Part shown: one piece after another, positions 5,613-5,767 of the stretch
Position numbering within the stretch: the stretch's first letter is position 1
Layout: every line of letters begins with the position of its first letter
Assembly: GCA_007571225.1 (NCBI GenBank)
Contig: RKRU01000078.1
Span: 1-5,767 of the forward strand
Source: Nitrosopumilaceae archaeon
GTDB taxonomy: Archaea > Thermoproteota > Nitrososphaeria > Nitrososphaerales > Nitrosopumilaceae
DNA length: 5,767 bases
Direction of reading: 5' to 3'
The notes under the pieces: generated by a model
Seen by the model: only the letters and a program-made list of their open reading frames with translations
Told to the model about the DNA's origin: nothing
Database searches by the model: none
Translations under genes and position numbers: made by a program

Positions 5613-5701
5613 TTCTCAGGGCCACTGGCAATAGGAGGTTGCCTTCACCCCGCAATCATTTAGACTAGGCGTAGTGAAAGCATAAAAGTTCCGTTGCCGT
5701 A
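5613..5701. other. Spacer after the operon
   Basis: A short gap between the FAH-family gene and a possible downstream gene. It contains a weak hairpin (GGCAA 5627-5631 with TTGCC 5639-5643, 7-base loop) with no T-run after it, and AGGAGG at 5633-5638, which has no start codon at a useful distance. No clear archaeal T-rich terminator is visible. Confidence 0.5.
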
Positions 5702-5708
5702 GTGGAAG
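5670..5708 (+). repeat. Imperfect 11-base direct repeat around a TATA-like box
   Basis: CGTAGTGAAAG (5670-5680) and CGTAGTGGAAG (5698-5708) match at 10 of 11 bases, start 28 bases apart and flank the TATA-like CATAAAAG. The second copy contains the GTG proposed as the next gene's start. It could be a tandem binding site or a small local duplication; it is too short to judge alone. Confidence 0.4.
5681..5688 (+). promoter_or_regulatory. TATA-like box upstream of the last partial gene
   Basis: CATAAAAG resembles an archaeal TATA box. By the spacing seen at the operon promoter, transcription would begin near 5711, which lies inside the reading frame proposed from GTG 5702. So either the box is not used, the spacing differs, or the true start codon is further on. 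Confidence 0.35.
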
Positions 5709-5767
5709 AAAAAATTAGCAATCTGTCAGTACTTTTTGACAAGGGGGTACTAGTGCAAAGTCGGATA
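5702..5767 (+). CDS. Start of a hypothetical protein, cut by the window end
   Basis: From GTG 5702 this is the only plus-strand frame open to the right edge, giving 22 residues beginning MEEKISNLSVLFDKG if GTG is read as Met. A stop at 5675-5677 and the lack of other start codons make GTG 5702 the only upstream choice; an in-frame GTG at 5753 is a second option. I do not recognise the protein. The stretch is plausible but too short for a family call, and the nearby TATA-like box does not fit a leaderless start at 5702. No Shine-Dalgarno sequence is visible. Confidence 0.4.
   Translation, partial: MEEKISNLSVLFDKGVLVQSRI

Noticed and set aside
5633..5638. AGGAGG as a ribosome-binding site for a small gene
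   Set aside because: No start codon lies 5-10 bases downstream, and the one TTG is only one base away.
5627..5643. Hairpin as a terminator of the operon
   Set aside because: Only 5 pairs with a 7-base loop and no T-run downstream; archaeal termination relies on T-rich tracts.

Overview
This window looks like the genome of an archaeon, most likely a marine ammonia-oxidising thaumarchaeon (Nitrososphaerota, group I.1a) of the Cenarchaeum symbiosum type. The evidence is an archaeal isopentenyl phosphate kinase, an archaeal-type prenyltransferase with its chain-length Phe, an archaeal GluRS with a GlnRS-like C-terminal part, a TATA-box promoter placed for a leaderless mRNA, tight gene packing, and fairly GC-rich genes that still use many ATA (Ile) and AGG/AGA (Arg) codons. 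The family calls are firm. The species-level suggestion is inference.

Layout: bases 1-246 hold no gene I can support, but are unusually rich in dyad symmetry and in a repeated TTACG/CGTAA pentamer. They end in a TATA box (217-224) centred about 26 bases before the ATG at 247. Five genes then run in the same direction with almost no space between them: isopentenyl phosphate kinase (247-1068), a type I IPP isomerase-like Nudix protein (1097-1750), a geranylgeranyl diphosphate synthase-type prenyltransferase (1729-2742, overlapping the previous gene), glutamyl-tRNA synthetase (2777-4717) and a fumarylacetoacetate hydrolase-family enzyme (4719-5612, one base after gltX). I see no convincing internal terminator, so they are probably one operon read from the promoter at 217-224. 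After 5612 there is a short spacer and the possible beginning of another gene (GTG at 5702), cut by the window end.

The first three genes form consecutive steps of archaeal lipid precursor synthesis: isopentenyl phosphate to IPP, IPP to DMAPP, then condensation to C20 GGPP for ether-lipid side chains. gltX supplies Glu-tRNA for translation, and perhaps for tetrapyrrole synthesis and the amidotransferase route to Gln-tRNA. The FAH-family enzyme has intact catalytic residues but no obvious substrate.

I do not see a wholly new system such as a defence island, mobile element or CRISPR. The points most worth a second look are: the IPP isomerase-like protein, which keeps its metal ligands but has Ala where the catalytic Cys of the bacterial and human enzymes lies; the symmetric and repetitive control region ahead of the operon, including a perfect GC-rich inverted repeat around the TATA box; and a Ser/Pro/Gln-rich linker inserted in GluRS.
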